From contig JBJXGA010000270.1 in the NCBI GenBank assembly GCA_046152955.1, forward strand, positions 1 to 64,000: 64,000 nt of DNA, read 5' to 3'. How positions within the stretch are numbered: the first letter of the stretch is position 1; the number at the start of each line of letters is the position of its first letter. This DNA comes from SIAF01 sp046152955. GTDB lineage: Bacteria; Planctomycetota; Planctomycetia; Planctomycetales; Planctomycetaceae. Positions 8,676-16,673 of the stretch are shown piece by piece. The translations under genes and the position numbers were made by a program. The notes beneath the pieces are model-generated. The model had not been told where the DNA came from. It saw only the letters and a list, made by a program, of their open reading frames with translations, and did no database searches.

Positions 8676-10148
8676 ATGCCCAAAGCCTGGACTTGGATTG
8701 CGTTGGGAGGAATGATCGCCCTGGTGGGGGATGTGGCCTGCGCGGATTTATTCTCCTATCGCGATGCTGAGGGACGAACGGTCGAAGTCGAAGCCCGGTT
8801 GGCCGGCTCCGGTCAGGGGACGCTGCTCCTGGAACTATCGGACGGAGGGTATCGTCCGGTTTCCGAGGGGGCAGTCGTCAATCGGGTCGTTCAGGATGGC
8901 CCCCCGCCGCTGGAGCCGGGAGAAATCGCCACGCAGCTGGAAGCGGAATTTGGGGGGGATCTGTTCCGCAGCTACGTCAAAGAGCCCTATGTCATCGGAT
9001 TGGTGCTGGGGACGCCGTTGCCCAGGAATTCCGAGAGCCGCGCCAAGGGAGTGCTCACGAAGGCCGCCAGCTTCCTGAAAAATGTCGACGCGGCGTTTGC
9101 TTCGTTCGTCAAAGAGGCGCGGATTCCCGCCCGCCCTCCCACGCATCCCCTGGTCGTGCTGATCTTTGAGACCGAGCCGTCGTTCGAAGCCTACGCCCGC
9201 TCGGTGATCGGCCCAGGAGGGTTGTCGGCGGAGCGGATCGCCGGCTTCTATTCCGGAATCACGAATCGCCTGGCACTGCGGCTGGCGGAATGCCGGACGT
9301 TTGATGTGCCGCTGCACGAGGCGATCCACCAGCAGGTCTACAATCGCAACGTCTTCCGCCGCCTGGCCCCCATTCCTCGCTGGTTCGATGAAGGAATCGC
9401 CACCGGTTTTGAAGGGAATCAGGGAAAGGTTTCGATCGGCCCAACGAAGATCAGTTCGCGATACGCGCGGCAGGTGCTGGAAGCCAGCGGCATTTCGTTC
9501 GAACAGGTTCTGCGGGGAGACAAGGAATTCTCTGGCGATGTGTTGATCGGCGAAGCCTACGGCCGCGCGTGGGGGTTGCATTGGTTCCTGGTGACCAAAT
9601 ACCGCAGCCAGTACAGCAAGTACGTGCGCCTTCTGGCTCAGAAGGAACCACTCACGCTCGAAGACGCCGACCAGCGCCTGGCCAATTTTCGCGAGGCATT
9701 TGGCATGGAGCTGGAAGACCTCAAGAGGGAATTTCGTCCTTTCCTGGAATCCAGCATCAAGAAACAGAAAGTGGTTCTGAATCCCGAACGCCCCGTGGGG
9801 ATCTCCCTGACGCAGGAACAGGTGGGAGAAGTGGAGTTGTCCGCGGTCAGTCGCAACGGGCGGCTGGAGGTGCAAGGTCGCTTGACGAATGTTTCGCCGC
9901 TGCGCCCCATGGCGTTTTACGTCACAGTGGAAACCGATGCCGACGCTTATGCCGACTGGCACATCCCCAATCTGGACATTCAGAAATCGACTCCCCTGGC
10001 GATGAAATACGCCGAGAAGCCGATCGGCGACGCGCGTCCCGGCGTCTCCCGTTCATTCCACGTTCATATCCGCTCAACTCCCGCCGACAGCGACGAGGCC
10101 GCCGCCTGGAAACAGGGACGGCTTCCCGGCCCGGTGTCGAAGAAATAG
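8676..10148 (+). CDS. DUF1570 family putative metallopeptidase, exported
   Basis: A 490-residue protein with a signal peptide (MPKAWTWIALGGMIALVGDVACA). A putative zinc-binding helix HEAIH lies at residues 214-218 (in PLHEAIHQQVYN), followed by WFDEGIATGFEG, which fits the HExxH...E pattern of gluzincin-like DUF1570 proteins. The C-terminal 120 residues look like a beta-sandwich. The ATG at 8676 is preceded by GGGGA. A longer in-frame reading overlaps the previous gene and lacks a signal peptide. It lies 50 bases after the SPFH gene and 12 bases before the next gene, so it is probably in one operon with them. Peptidase activity is inferred from the motif only. Confidence 0.75.
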   Translation: MPKAWTWIALGGMIALVGDVACADLFSYRDAEGRTVEVEARLAGSGQGTLLLELSDGGYRPVSEGAVVNRVVQDGPPPLEPGEIATQLEAEFGGDLFRSYVKEPYVIGLVLGTPLPRNSESRAKGVLTKAASFLKNVDAAFASFVKEARIPARPPTHPLVVLIFETEPSFEAYARSVIGPGGLSAERIAGFYSGITNRLALRLAECRTFDVPLHEAIHQQVYNRNVFRRLAPIPRWFDEGIATGFEGNQGKVSIGPTKISSRYARQVLEASGISFEQVLRGDKEFSGDVLIGEAYGRAWGLHWFLVTKYRSQYSKYVRLLAQKEPLTLEDADQRLANFREAFGMELEDLKREFRPFLESSIKKQKVVLNPERPVGISLTQEQVGEVELSAVSRNGRLEVQGRLTNVSPLRPMAFYVTVETDADAYADWHIPNLDIQKSTPLAMKYAEKPIGDARPGVSRSFHVHIRSTPADSDEAAAWKQGRLPGPVSKK

Positions 10149-10160
10149 TCCGCCCTTTCC

Positions 10161-11489
10161 ATGCCATCACGCGCCGTTGTCATCACTCTGGATGCCCTGC
10201 ATCTGGGATATCTGGGTTGCTACGGCAATGACTGGATCGAAACTCCCAACTTGGATCGAATGGCTGCGCGGGGGATCGTATTCGACTCGCATTTCGTCGA
10301 GCAACTCGAACCGGGCGCCACGCAACAGGCCTGGTGGACCGGGAGGTATCAGTCGCTGGGAGCACCCACCGCGTCGCGGGAACAACCCTCGTTTCTCAGC
10401 CTTTTAGAGACCTCCGGCGTCCGGAACACGCTGTTCCTGGAAGCCCACGCAGGGCAAGACCACCTCGTGGCCCCACCCTTTGAGGAACGGATCGAAGTTC
10501 AGGGAGACGATCGCCTGGGGGCTCCCGAAGCCAGCGCGCCATTCGCCCGATTGGTACAGCGAGTCGGCGAGTGGCTGTGCGATACGACCGGTGACAAGAA
10601 ACCACGGTTGTTGTGGATCAAGTCGCGGGGAGTGCCGAATCCCTGGTTGCCCCCTGGGGAATTTGGCGATTTGTATCTGGAGGAATTCGGCCTGGCGGGG
10701 GAGGATGCCGCCGAAGAAGAGGACGATCCCGAAATGGACGAGCCCCCCTCCGACGACGAGCCAGAGGAAGCCACGCCGTCGCCAGCCAGCGCCGTTTCTA
10801 CGACTTCCAGCGGCGCCTCCGAAAAGCTGATCGAGCTGAAATACGCCCGCGCGTTGTATGCCGCCTACGTCACCTGGCTGGATCGCTGGTTCGGCAAACT
10901 CGTGCAATTGCTGGAGCAACATCCGGACTGGAGTGAATCGCTCCTGATCGTCACGGCGGGCGCAGGGGAATCGCTGGGAGAACGCGGAGGGCTGGGTGAG
11001 TCCGCGTTGCAGTTGCGCGAAGAATTGGTGCATACGCCGCTCATCGTCCGTACTCCTGACCACCTGCACGACGCGACGCGACGGGCCGGACTGGTGCAGC
11101 CGGTGGACCTGGCGCCGACGCTACTGGAATGGTTCGGCGCGATGCACAAATCCGGGCTGAAGTCAGACTCGCCCGGTGGCAACTCGTTGCCGGCCGTATC
11201 GGACGAGGGAGATCCGCAGGGGCGTAGTCTGCTCCCCATCGTGCGGAACGAAGTTGAGTCGATCCGCCGCACGGTCTGGCTGCAATCAGGCCAGGAATGG
11301 GGATTGCGAACTGATGCCTACTTCTATGTCGAAGAACATCCGCAGGAAGGGGACGAAGAGGCGCACGGCTGGTTGTTCGAAAAGCCCGACGATCGCTGGG
11401 ACCAGGCGGACGTCGCCGCGCAACACCCCGATGTCGTCGACGAACTCCGCCTGGAACTGCACCGGCGCCGGTCCACGACAGCGCCGTGA
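10161..11489 (+). CDS. Sulfatase-superfamily protein lacking the formylglycine motif
   Basis: A 442-residue alkaline-phosphatase/sulfatase fold protein. The N-terminus (VVITLDALHLGYLGCYG, then TPNLDRMAARGIVF) is characteristic of sulfatases, and a TGR follows at residues 60-62. The C/S-x-P-x-R sequence that should precede TGR and supply the catalytic formylglycine is absent; residues 49-59 read LEPGATQQAWW. An acidic low-complexity insertion (about residues 183-212) interrupts the fold. There is no signal peptide, whereas planctomycete sulfatases are normally exported. It is therefore likely not a sulfatase in activity. It could be a hydrolase of another type or a binding protein. Confidence 0.75.
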   Translation: MPSRAVVITLDALHLGYLGCYGNDWIETPNLDRMAARGIVFDSHFVEQLEPGATQQAWWTGRYQSLGAPTASREQPSFLSLLETSGVRNTLFLEAHAGQDHLVAPPFEERIEVQGDDRLGAPEASAPFARLVQRVGEWLCDTTGDKKPRLLWIKSRGVPNPWLPPGEFGDLYLEEFGLAGEDAAEEEDDPEMDEPPSDDEPEEATPSPASAVSTTSSGASEKLIELKYARALYAAYVTWLDRWFGKLVQLLEQHPDWSESLLIVTAGAGESLGERGGLGESALQLREELVHTPLIVRTPDHLHDATRRAGLVQPVDLAPTLLEWFGAMHKSGLKSDSPGGNSLPAVSDEGDPQGRSLLPIVRNEVESIRRTVWLQSGQEWGLRTDAYFYVEEHPQEGDEEAHGWLFEKPDDRWDQADVAAQHPDVVDELRLELHRRRSTTAP

Positions 11490-11725
11490 TGGCCCTCACC
11501 GGCGGGAGTCATCGGCGACTGGCGATTCGTTATCTGGTGAGTTCTCAGCCTGCCAGCGAAGCCAATCCGAAGTCATTTCACCGCAGTGCCGTTCCCAACT
11601 TTTGCGCAGGCCAGCCCCACACGATCGCTTGTGACAAATGGCCGCAGTGCATACACCTGCACGCAGTGCGCCATGTCGTCGACTCTCTGGCGCGACCATT
11701 TTCGTCCTGACCGAAGGAACTGCCC

Positions 11726-12589
11726 ATGCTGGACCGCTTGATCACGATTGCCGTCTCTGTGGCTGTGACCTATGGATTGCTGCAGGTTGCCCCTGCCAAA
11801 TCCAGGGAGTTGGAACTGGACCGGTTGATTGTCCGCAAGGAGCTGATCGTTTCGGATACCGGGCAGCCCTGGGAGCCGGGACTCGAAGCACTGCAAATGC
11901 CGCGCGGCATCTATGCCCGAGCGCTGGGGGACGGGCCTGGCGGATTGTGGGTTCGTAGCCGGTTGATCAAGGGGGAGATTGACGATCCGTTTGACGACCG
12001 ATTCCACGCGCTGGAGAGCGATGGTTCAATGCGCCGCGCTCCGGGACACATTTCGTGGAACGTCTGGCTGGACGGCGCCTGGCGGCAAATGGCCATCATC
12101 CAGGGAGAGGGCCTGGAACTCAGCGAGGTGCCGCTCCAGCAGTGGAATGGCGAGACCCATCCCGGACGGATCCGCTTCCAGACCTTCCGGCCGGGGCACG
12201 TCGAGCCCTTGACCGATGCGCTCATCGGACAGGGAAAAATGAGCCTGGGGGGGGGAGGCTACGGAGGGGGAGGGCTGCCGTATCCTTCGGACGTGCTGCA
12301 CTTGTGGGGAGGCAAACTGCACGAAGAACCGCTGGAAACGCCTGCGCCTCCCGTCGTGGTCAAGGACGATGGGACCGGCGCGCATCAGTACGCCATCGTG
12401 GCGGTCGGCGTTCAGGGAACGCGGACAGCGGCCTCGAAACCGACCCGCGCCGGTGGGAAAGCAACGCTCCGCTGGGACAGTGTGCCCGGAGCAGACTCGT
12501 ACGTCATCCTCCGCGATGGTCAGCCGGTGGCTGGACCGCTCCGGGCCGAGGGCTCGCGCAAGCAATGGGTCGATGCGACCAAACCCTGA
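11726..12589 (+). CDS. Membrane-anchored or exported protein of unknown function
   Basis: A 287-residue protein starting with a hydrophobic segment (residues 1-24) that could be a signal peptide or anchor. A repetitive stretch follows (ELELDRLIVRKELIVSDTG), then a beta-rich body with a Gly run (GGGGYGGGG, about 175), and a C-terminal domain resembling a fibronectin type III sheet (ATLRWDSVPGADSYVILRDGQPV). GAAGGAA lies eight bases before the ATG. I do not recognise the family as a whole. The 230 bases upstream (11490-11725) hold no gene I trust. The gene is convergent with smpB, with a hairpin between them. Confidence 0.6.
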   Translation: MLDRLITIAVSVAVTYGLLQVAPAKSRELELDRLIVRKELIVSDTGQPWEPGLEALQMPRGIYARALGDGPGGLWVRSRLIKGEIDDPFDDRFHALESDGSMRRAPGHISWNVWLDGAWRQMAIIQGEGLELSEVPLQQWNGETHPGRIRFQTFRPGHVEPLTDALIGQGKMSLGGGGYGGGGLPYPSDVLHLWGGKLHEEPLETPAPPVVVKDDGTGAHQYAIVAVGVQGTRTAASKPTRAGGKATLRWDSVPGADSYVILRDGQPVAGPLRAEGSRKQWVDATKP

Positions 12590-12635
12590 GGCGGTATTCG
12601 AACAGATTGATCCGTGGGTAGATCCTGTGGCAGCC

Positions 12636-12663
12636 AGAGGAGCGCCGACTTTGGCGCTCCTCT
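12636..12663. terminator. Hairpin between convergent genes
   Basis: An 11-base-pair perfect stem, AGAGGAGCGCC (12636-12646) with GGCGCTCCTCT (12653-12663), with a six-base loop. No T-run follows on either strand, so it is a weak intrinsic terminator at best. Its place between the ends of two convergent genes (12589 and 12666) supports a shared 3'-end role. Confidence 0.45.
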
Positions 12664-12665
12664 CG

Positions 12666-13151
12666 CTACCTCCGCGAGGCGATCGCCCGCTGCATTTCTC
12701 GTTTGGCTTCCTTCTTCTTCAGCGTTTCGCGCTTGTCGTGAAGCTGCTTCCCTTTGCCCAGCGCGACGACGACTTTGACAATTCCGCGGCGAAAATACAG
12801 CGACAGGGGGATCAGCGTCAGCCCCTTCTGGGAGGCCAGTTCGGCGAATTTCCGAATTTCGCGGCGGTGCAAGAGCAGCTTGCGGATGCGGCGCGGCTCG
12901 TGATTGAGCAGATTGGCTTGCGGATACACGGCAATGTCACAACCGATCAGCCACAGTTCGCCATTCTGGACGCGGGCATACGCTTCATCGAGCGACACCT
13001 TCCCCCCCCGCAAACTCTTCACTTCGCTGCCGGTCAGGACCATTCCGCATTCGATCTGGTCCAGAATCTCATACTCGTGCCGTGCTTTGCGGTTGGTGCA
13101 GATCGGGCGATCCAGCGGCTGGTCGGACTTTTTTCCGGAATCCTTGCTCAT
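12666..13151 (-). CDS. smpB: SsrA-binding protein SmpB
   Basis: A 161-residue SmpB, the tmRNA partner in trans-translation that rescues stalled ribosomes. Conserved features are visible: TNRKARHEYEILDQIECGMVLTGSEVKSLR at the start of the OB-fold, then YARVQNGELWLIGC, and the basic tail (KLLLHRREI, GIVKVVVALGKGKQLHDKRET). The ATG at 13149-13151 gives the usual length. A TTG 13 codons upstream is possible, and neither start has a clear ribosome binding site. The tmRNA gene itself is not in this window. Confidence 0.95.
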   Translation of the reverse strand: MSKDSGKKSDQPLDRPICTNRKARHEYEILDQIECGMVLTGSEVKSLRGGKVSLDEAYARVQNGELWLIGCDIAVYPQANLLNHEPRRIRKLLLHRREIRKFAELASQKGLTLIPLSLYFRRGIVKVVVALGKGKQLHDKRETLKKKEAKREMQRAIASRR

Positions 13152-13367
13152 GGTGAAATTCACGGTAGAGAGGGAATCGGGATTGGTCAAGCAACCGTCC
13201 CCAGTCGGGGGAAATAGTCGCGCGCGGCCCGTTGAGAAGCCTTCGGGAGCCGGGTAGAATGAGAACAGCGATTGACTTCCCCGGTCCCACTGCGGAATTC
13301 GTCATGGTTTGTCCTGTGTCTCTCGTCGGCAGCGTTCAGTGGGAAAGGGATTGGCAGAGGAATTGGC

Positions 13368-14099
13368 ATGTCTGCGACCATCTTCGACTGGGAGGCGCCG
13401 CGCGAGGCTGCGCTGGAGGTGCATCTCCTGGGACTGGTCGATTTTGACGCGGCGCAGGTGCTGCAGGAACGCCTGGCGATGCAGATCGCTGCCGGGGTGG
13501 ACCAGGGAGGGGCACTCTTGATCTGCGAGCATCCGCCCCTCGTCACCATCGGACGCGAAGGGAGTTGGGGGCACGTGCGGATGTCGCCGGAGGAGTTCGC
13601 GGCCAGGCGCTGGGACGTCCGCTGGATCACTCGCGGGGGAGGCTGCATCACTCACGTTCCGGGACAAATTGCGGCCTATCCGATCATCCCGCTGGCGCGC
13701 CGCGGGATCGGAATCGCGGCGTTTCGCGAACAACTGCAAGCCGCGATTATTGAGACCTGCCGGGAGTGTCGGGTTGCCGCGCGGCAACAGCCGCAGCAAG
13801 CGGGAGTCTGGGGACGCGGAGGGGAACTGGCCCAGGTGGGCATCGCCGTCAGATCCGGGGTCTCGATGCAGGGGGTGTTCGTCAATGTCTGTCCCCGACT
13901 GGACCAATTGCGGCTAATCGCTCCGGCGGGGCGCGCCATCACTTCGCTGGCAGTTGAGCGACGCGTTCCCACGTCCCTGGGGTCGGTTCGCGAAAGTCTG
14001 ATCCGGCGCCTGGCTTCGCAACTGGAATATGACCGATTTCACCTGCATACGGGACACCCGCAGTTGCGGCGAACCCGACGAGTGGTGGCCTATGCTTGA
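13368..14099 (+). CDS. lipB: LipB-like octanoyltransferase homologue lacking catalytic residues
   Basis: A 243-residue member of the LipB/LplA fold. The substrate-pocket motif RGGGCITHVPGQ is at residues 89-100. E. coli LipB uses a Lys in a KKICSLG segment and a Cys in INPCG. Here the equivalent Lys is Glu153 (GGELAQVG), and the Cys segment is shortened to IAPAGR (184-189), so both catalytic residues are missing. The usual FHG is MQG (167-169). The ATG at 13368 has AGAGGAA upstream. The stop overlaps the lipA start (ATGCTTGA), so the two are translationally coupled. It may be an inactive or repurposed transferase, and another LipB or LplA may exist elsewhere. Confidence 0.8.
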   Translation: MSATIFDWEAPREAALEVHLLGLVDFDAAQVLQERLAMQIAAGVDQGGALLICEHPPLVTIGREGSWGHVRMSPEEFAARRWDVRWITRGGGCITHVPGQIAAYPIIPLARRGIGIAAFREQLQAAIIETCRECRVAARQQPQQAGVWGRGGELAQVGIAVRSGVSMQGVFVNVCPRLDQLRLIAPAGRAITSLAVERRVPTSLGSVRESLIRRLASQLEYDRFHLHTGHPQLRRTRRVVAYA

Positions 14100-15024
14100 G
14101 ATCATCGCCCCCCCGGCCCCCACGCCGCGCCGCCGACTGCCACCGTGGCTTAAGCGCCCGCTTCCCCAGGCCGAGATGCAATTCACCAGTCACGTGATCC
14201 GCGACTTGCGTCTGGAAACGGTGTGCGAGAGCGCCAAGTGCCCCAATCGAACGGAATGTTGGGCGCAGCGGACGGCGACGTTTATGATCCTGGGAAACGT
14301 CTGCACGCGCCCGTGCGGATTCTGCGCCGTCCCCAAGGGGAAGACCGAAGCGCTGGAAAGCGACGAACCCGAGCGGGTGGCGCTCGCCGCCGAGCGACTG
14401 GGACTGAAATACGTCGTCATCACCTCTGTGACGCGCGACGACCTGCCCGACGGAGGCGCCGACCATTTTTTCCGGTCGGTCCGCGCGGTCCGGGAGCGAA
14501 CGGGGGCGACGGTCGAAGTGTTGACCCCCGATTTCCTCGGAAATCGGGCCGCCATCGCCCGCGTCATCGAATCCCGTCCGGAGGTCTTCAATCACAACAC
14601 GGAAACCGTTCCGCGGCTGTACCATCGCGTGCGCCGCAACGCGGACTATCGGCGGACGCTCGATCTGTTGCAGCAGGTCAAACAGACCGCGCCGGGAATG
14701 ACCACCAAGAGCGGCTTGATGCTGGGGCTGGGGGAGACGATCGACGAGTTGTTCGAAACGCTCGCGGACTTGCGATCGGTCGGCTGCGAGATTCTCACAT
14801 TGGGGCAGTACTTACAGCCGACTCCCGCGCATTTGCCGGTCGAGCGGTACGTCCCACCGGAAGAGTTCGATCGGCTGGGAGAAATGGCGCGGGGCCTGGG
14901 GTTTGCCCTGGTCGCCAGCGGTCCGTTCGTCCGTTCCAGCTACCACGCCGGGGAGATGGCGGCAGATGCCCGCCTGGGGGAGGTGGCCTTGTCCCTCCCC
15001 GTGGTCCCCCTGGGCCGGGATTGA
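14092..15024 (+). CDS. lipA: Lipoyl synthase
   Basis: A 310-residue radical SAM enzyme that inserts two sulfurs into octanoyl chains on carrier proteins. Both iron-sulfur cluster signatures are intact. The auxiliary cluster cysteines are at residues 45, 50 and 56 (CESAKCPNRTEC), the radical SAM CxxxCxxC is at 71, 75 and 78 (CTRPCGFC), and the conserved RSSYHA is near the end. The ATG lies inside the lipB stop overlap at 14092. An upstream in-frame start lies within lipB and is less likely. The enzyme looks active, in contrast to its two flanking partners. Confidence 0.95.
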   Translation: MLEIIAPPAPTPRRRLPPWLKRPLPQAEMQFTSHVIRDLRLETVCESAKCPNRTECWAQRTATFMILGNVCTRPCGFCAVPKGKTEALESDEPERVALAAERLGLKYVVITSVTRDDLPDGGADHFFRSVRAVRERTGATVEVLTPDFLGNRAAIARVIESRPEVFNHNTETVPRLYHRVRRNADYRRTLDLLQQVKQTAPGMTTKSGLMLGLGETIDELFETLADLRSVGCEILTLGQYLQPTPAHLPVERYVPPEEFDRLGEMARGLGFALVASGPFVRSSYHAGEMAADARLGEVALSLPVVPLGRD

Positions 15025-15030
15025 GTCCCG

Positions 15031-15288
15031 ATGGACCAGTCTCTCCCCATCACCGTGCCGGATTTGGGAACCGGCGACGAGACGGTGCGGCTGAGCGCCT
15101 GGTTCGTTGAGCCGGGGGAATCGCTCGCGCCGGGAGACAGCCTGTTTGAAATTCTGATCAGCGGCGTCACGTGCAGCGTTGCGGCGCAGTCCGCGGGGCG
15201 ACTGGCTCGGATCGACCGGGCGCTGGGGTCGATTGTCAGGCCGGGGGACACGGTCGGCTGGCTGGAATCCATCGGCGAGAACATTTGA
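15031..15288 (+). CDS. Small lipoyl/biotinyl-domain protein without the acceptor lysine
   Basis: An 85-residue stand-alone domain with the lipoyl-domain pattern: ITVPDLGTGDETVRLSAWFVEPGESLAPGD in the first half and GRLARIDRALGSIVRPGDTVGWLE in the second. In the hairpin where E2 proteins carry E-T/S-D-K-A, this protein reads LISGV, so the lysine that bears lipoate is Gly45. It starts six bases after lipA and is presumably cotranscribed. It may act as a non-lipoylated structural partner or be degenerate. The fold call rests on the hallmark Gly/Pro/Asp pattern, not on a search. Confidence 0.7.
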   Translation: MDQSLPITVPDLGTGDETVRLSAWFVEPGESLAPGDSLFEILISGVTCSVAAQSAGRLARIDRALGSIVRPGDTVGWLESIGENI

Positions 15289-15379
15289 ATCACAGCGCGG
15301 CCCAGCGCCGCAACCAAATGATCGGATTGAACAGAAGCACGCTAAGTGGTTTGGCGGGAGGTTCATCGCCCCGGAACGC

Positions 15380-15545
15380 GATGACGATTGCTCACGCGGA
15401 GACGCGGAGACGCGGAGATCGCGGAGAAATTTGGACCGTGGTCTTCCAAACAAACCCCTGTCAATCGATTTCCTTTCGTGTCGTTCGAGTATTTCGTGGT
15501 TCATTCCTTCATTCGACGATGTGAATCAATCTTTTTGCATTAATC
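15380..15545. repeat. Degenerate intergenic repeat pair of a widely distributed kind
   Basis: Positions 15394-15427 hold three and a half copies of an ACGCGGAG unit (CACGCGGAGACGCGGAGACG and following). About 70 bases on, 15473-15505 holds a TTTCGTGTCGTTCGAGTATTTCGTGG run. In my experience words of both kinds recur in intergenic regions of many bacterial genomes and are often mistranslated as 'HAETRRRGDR' or similar. They lie in the 440-base gap between the lipoyl-domain gene and ispH, which otherwise holds no gene and must contain the ispH promoter. Confidence 0.4.
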
Positions 15546-15728
15546 TTTCACCGGTCTTCTATGGAGGATTCCGGAGCGTTCCCGCGCTCCACCTGAAGAG
15601 AACAGGCCCGATCGTACGTGACTCGCGTCAAAGCGAGCCGGCTGCGACGAGAGATTCCCCCCATGCAGCGACTGTGATACACTGCCGCTCGATGACACAA
15701 GCCTTTCCATTCACCTCCGTCTGATTCC

Positions 15729-16673
15729 ATGAAAGTCATTCTCGCCAATCCCCGCGGTTTTTGTGCCGGGGTCAACATGGCCATCGAGTGTCTCGACCAG
15801 GCCATCCGCATCTGCGGTCCGGAGATCTACGTCTATCACGAAATCGTCCACAACCGGTATGTCGTGGAGCGGTTCTCGCGGCAGGGGGTGACGTTCGTCA
15901 ATTCGCTGGAGGAGGTTCCCCACGGATCGTACCTGCTGTACAGCGCGCACGGAGTCTCGCCCCAGATTCGGGAGGAAGCCCGCCAGCGGCAATTGAAGAC
16001 GATCGACGCCACCTGTCCGCTCGTGACCAAAGTCCACCTGGAAGCGGTCCGCTATACGCGACAGGGGTACAAGATCATCCTCATCGGCCATGAAGGGCAC
16101 GACGAAGTGATCGGCACGATGGGGGAAGCCCCCGACAACATCGTCCTCGTTGATTCTCCCGAAGAAGTTGACCGGTTGCAGTTTCCCGAGGGAACCCGCC
16201 TGGCCTACCTGACGCAGACGACGCTCAGCGTGGCGGAGGCCAATCGCGTGATCGAACGGCTCCGCCAAAGGTTTCCGCAGATCGCGTCTCCCCCCCGTGA
16301 AGACATCTGTTACGCCACGACCAACCGCCAGGAAGCGGTCAGCGAATTGGCCCCAAGGGTTGACCTGGTGCTGGTGGTGGGGAGCCAGAACAGTTCCAAC
16401 AGCCAGCGACTCAAAGAGATCGCCGCGCAGAGCGGCAAACGGGCTTATCTCATCGACGGCGTGGGGGAGATTCAACTGGGGTGGTTCACCGGCGTGGAAT
16501 CGGTCCTGATCACGGCGGGAGCCAGCGCTCCTGAAGTGGTCGTTCAGGAGTGCGTCGAATTGCTGCGCGGCCAGTTCGACGCCCAGGTGGAAGAAGTGAC
16601 GATTCGCACGGAGGACGTCCACTTCAATCTGCCGAAGGAACTGCGTGTCCTGCAAGCCACGGTTCCGGTTTGA
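15729..16673 (+). CDS. ispH: 4-hydroxy-3-methylbut-2-enyl diphosphate reductase
   Basis: A 314-residue iron-sulfur enzyme that makes IPP and DMAPP in the last step of the MEP isoprenoid pathway. The three cluster cysteines are present at residues 12 (PRGFCAGV), 96 (DATCPLV) and 194 (EDICYATTNRQ). The proton-relay Glu126 (GHDEVIGT) and TQTTLS (162-167) are also present. Length is normal. The ATG at 15729 begins the canonical MKVILANPRGFCAGV. The stop overlaps the next gene (TGATG), indicating coupled translation. Confidence 0.95.
   Translation: MKVILANPRGFCAGVNMAIECLDQAIRICGPEIYVYHEIVHNRYVVERFSRQGVTFVNSLEEVPHGSYLLYSAHGVSPQIREEARQRQLKTIDATCPLVTKVHLEAVRYTRQGYKIILIGHEGHDEVIGTMGEAPDNIVLVDSPEEVDRLQFPEGTRLAYLTQTTLSVAEANRVIERLRQRFPQIASPPREDICYATTNRQEAVSELAPRVDLVLVVGSQNSSNSQRLKEIAAQSGKRAYLIDGVGEIQLGWFTGVESVLITAGASAPEVVVQECVELLRGQFDAQVEEVTIRTEDVHFNLPKELRVLQATVPV

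Noticed and set aside
11496..11699. Reverse-strand small ORF upstream of the 11726 gene, possibly two frames joined by a -1 shift
   Set aside because: Composition is ambiguous, Cys spacing does not form a clear zinc ribbon, and no ribosome binding site is evident.
15171..15524. ORF across the lipoyl-domain gene end and the intergenic repeats
   Set aside because: It is a translation of the ACGCGGAG and TTTCGTG repeats with no independent coding evidence.
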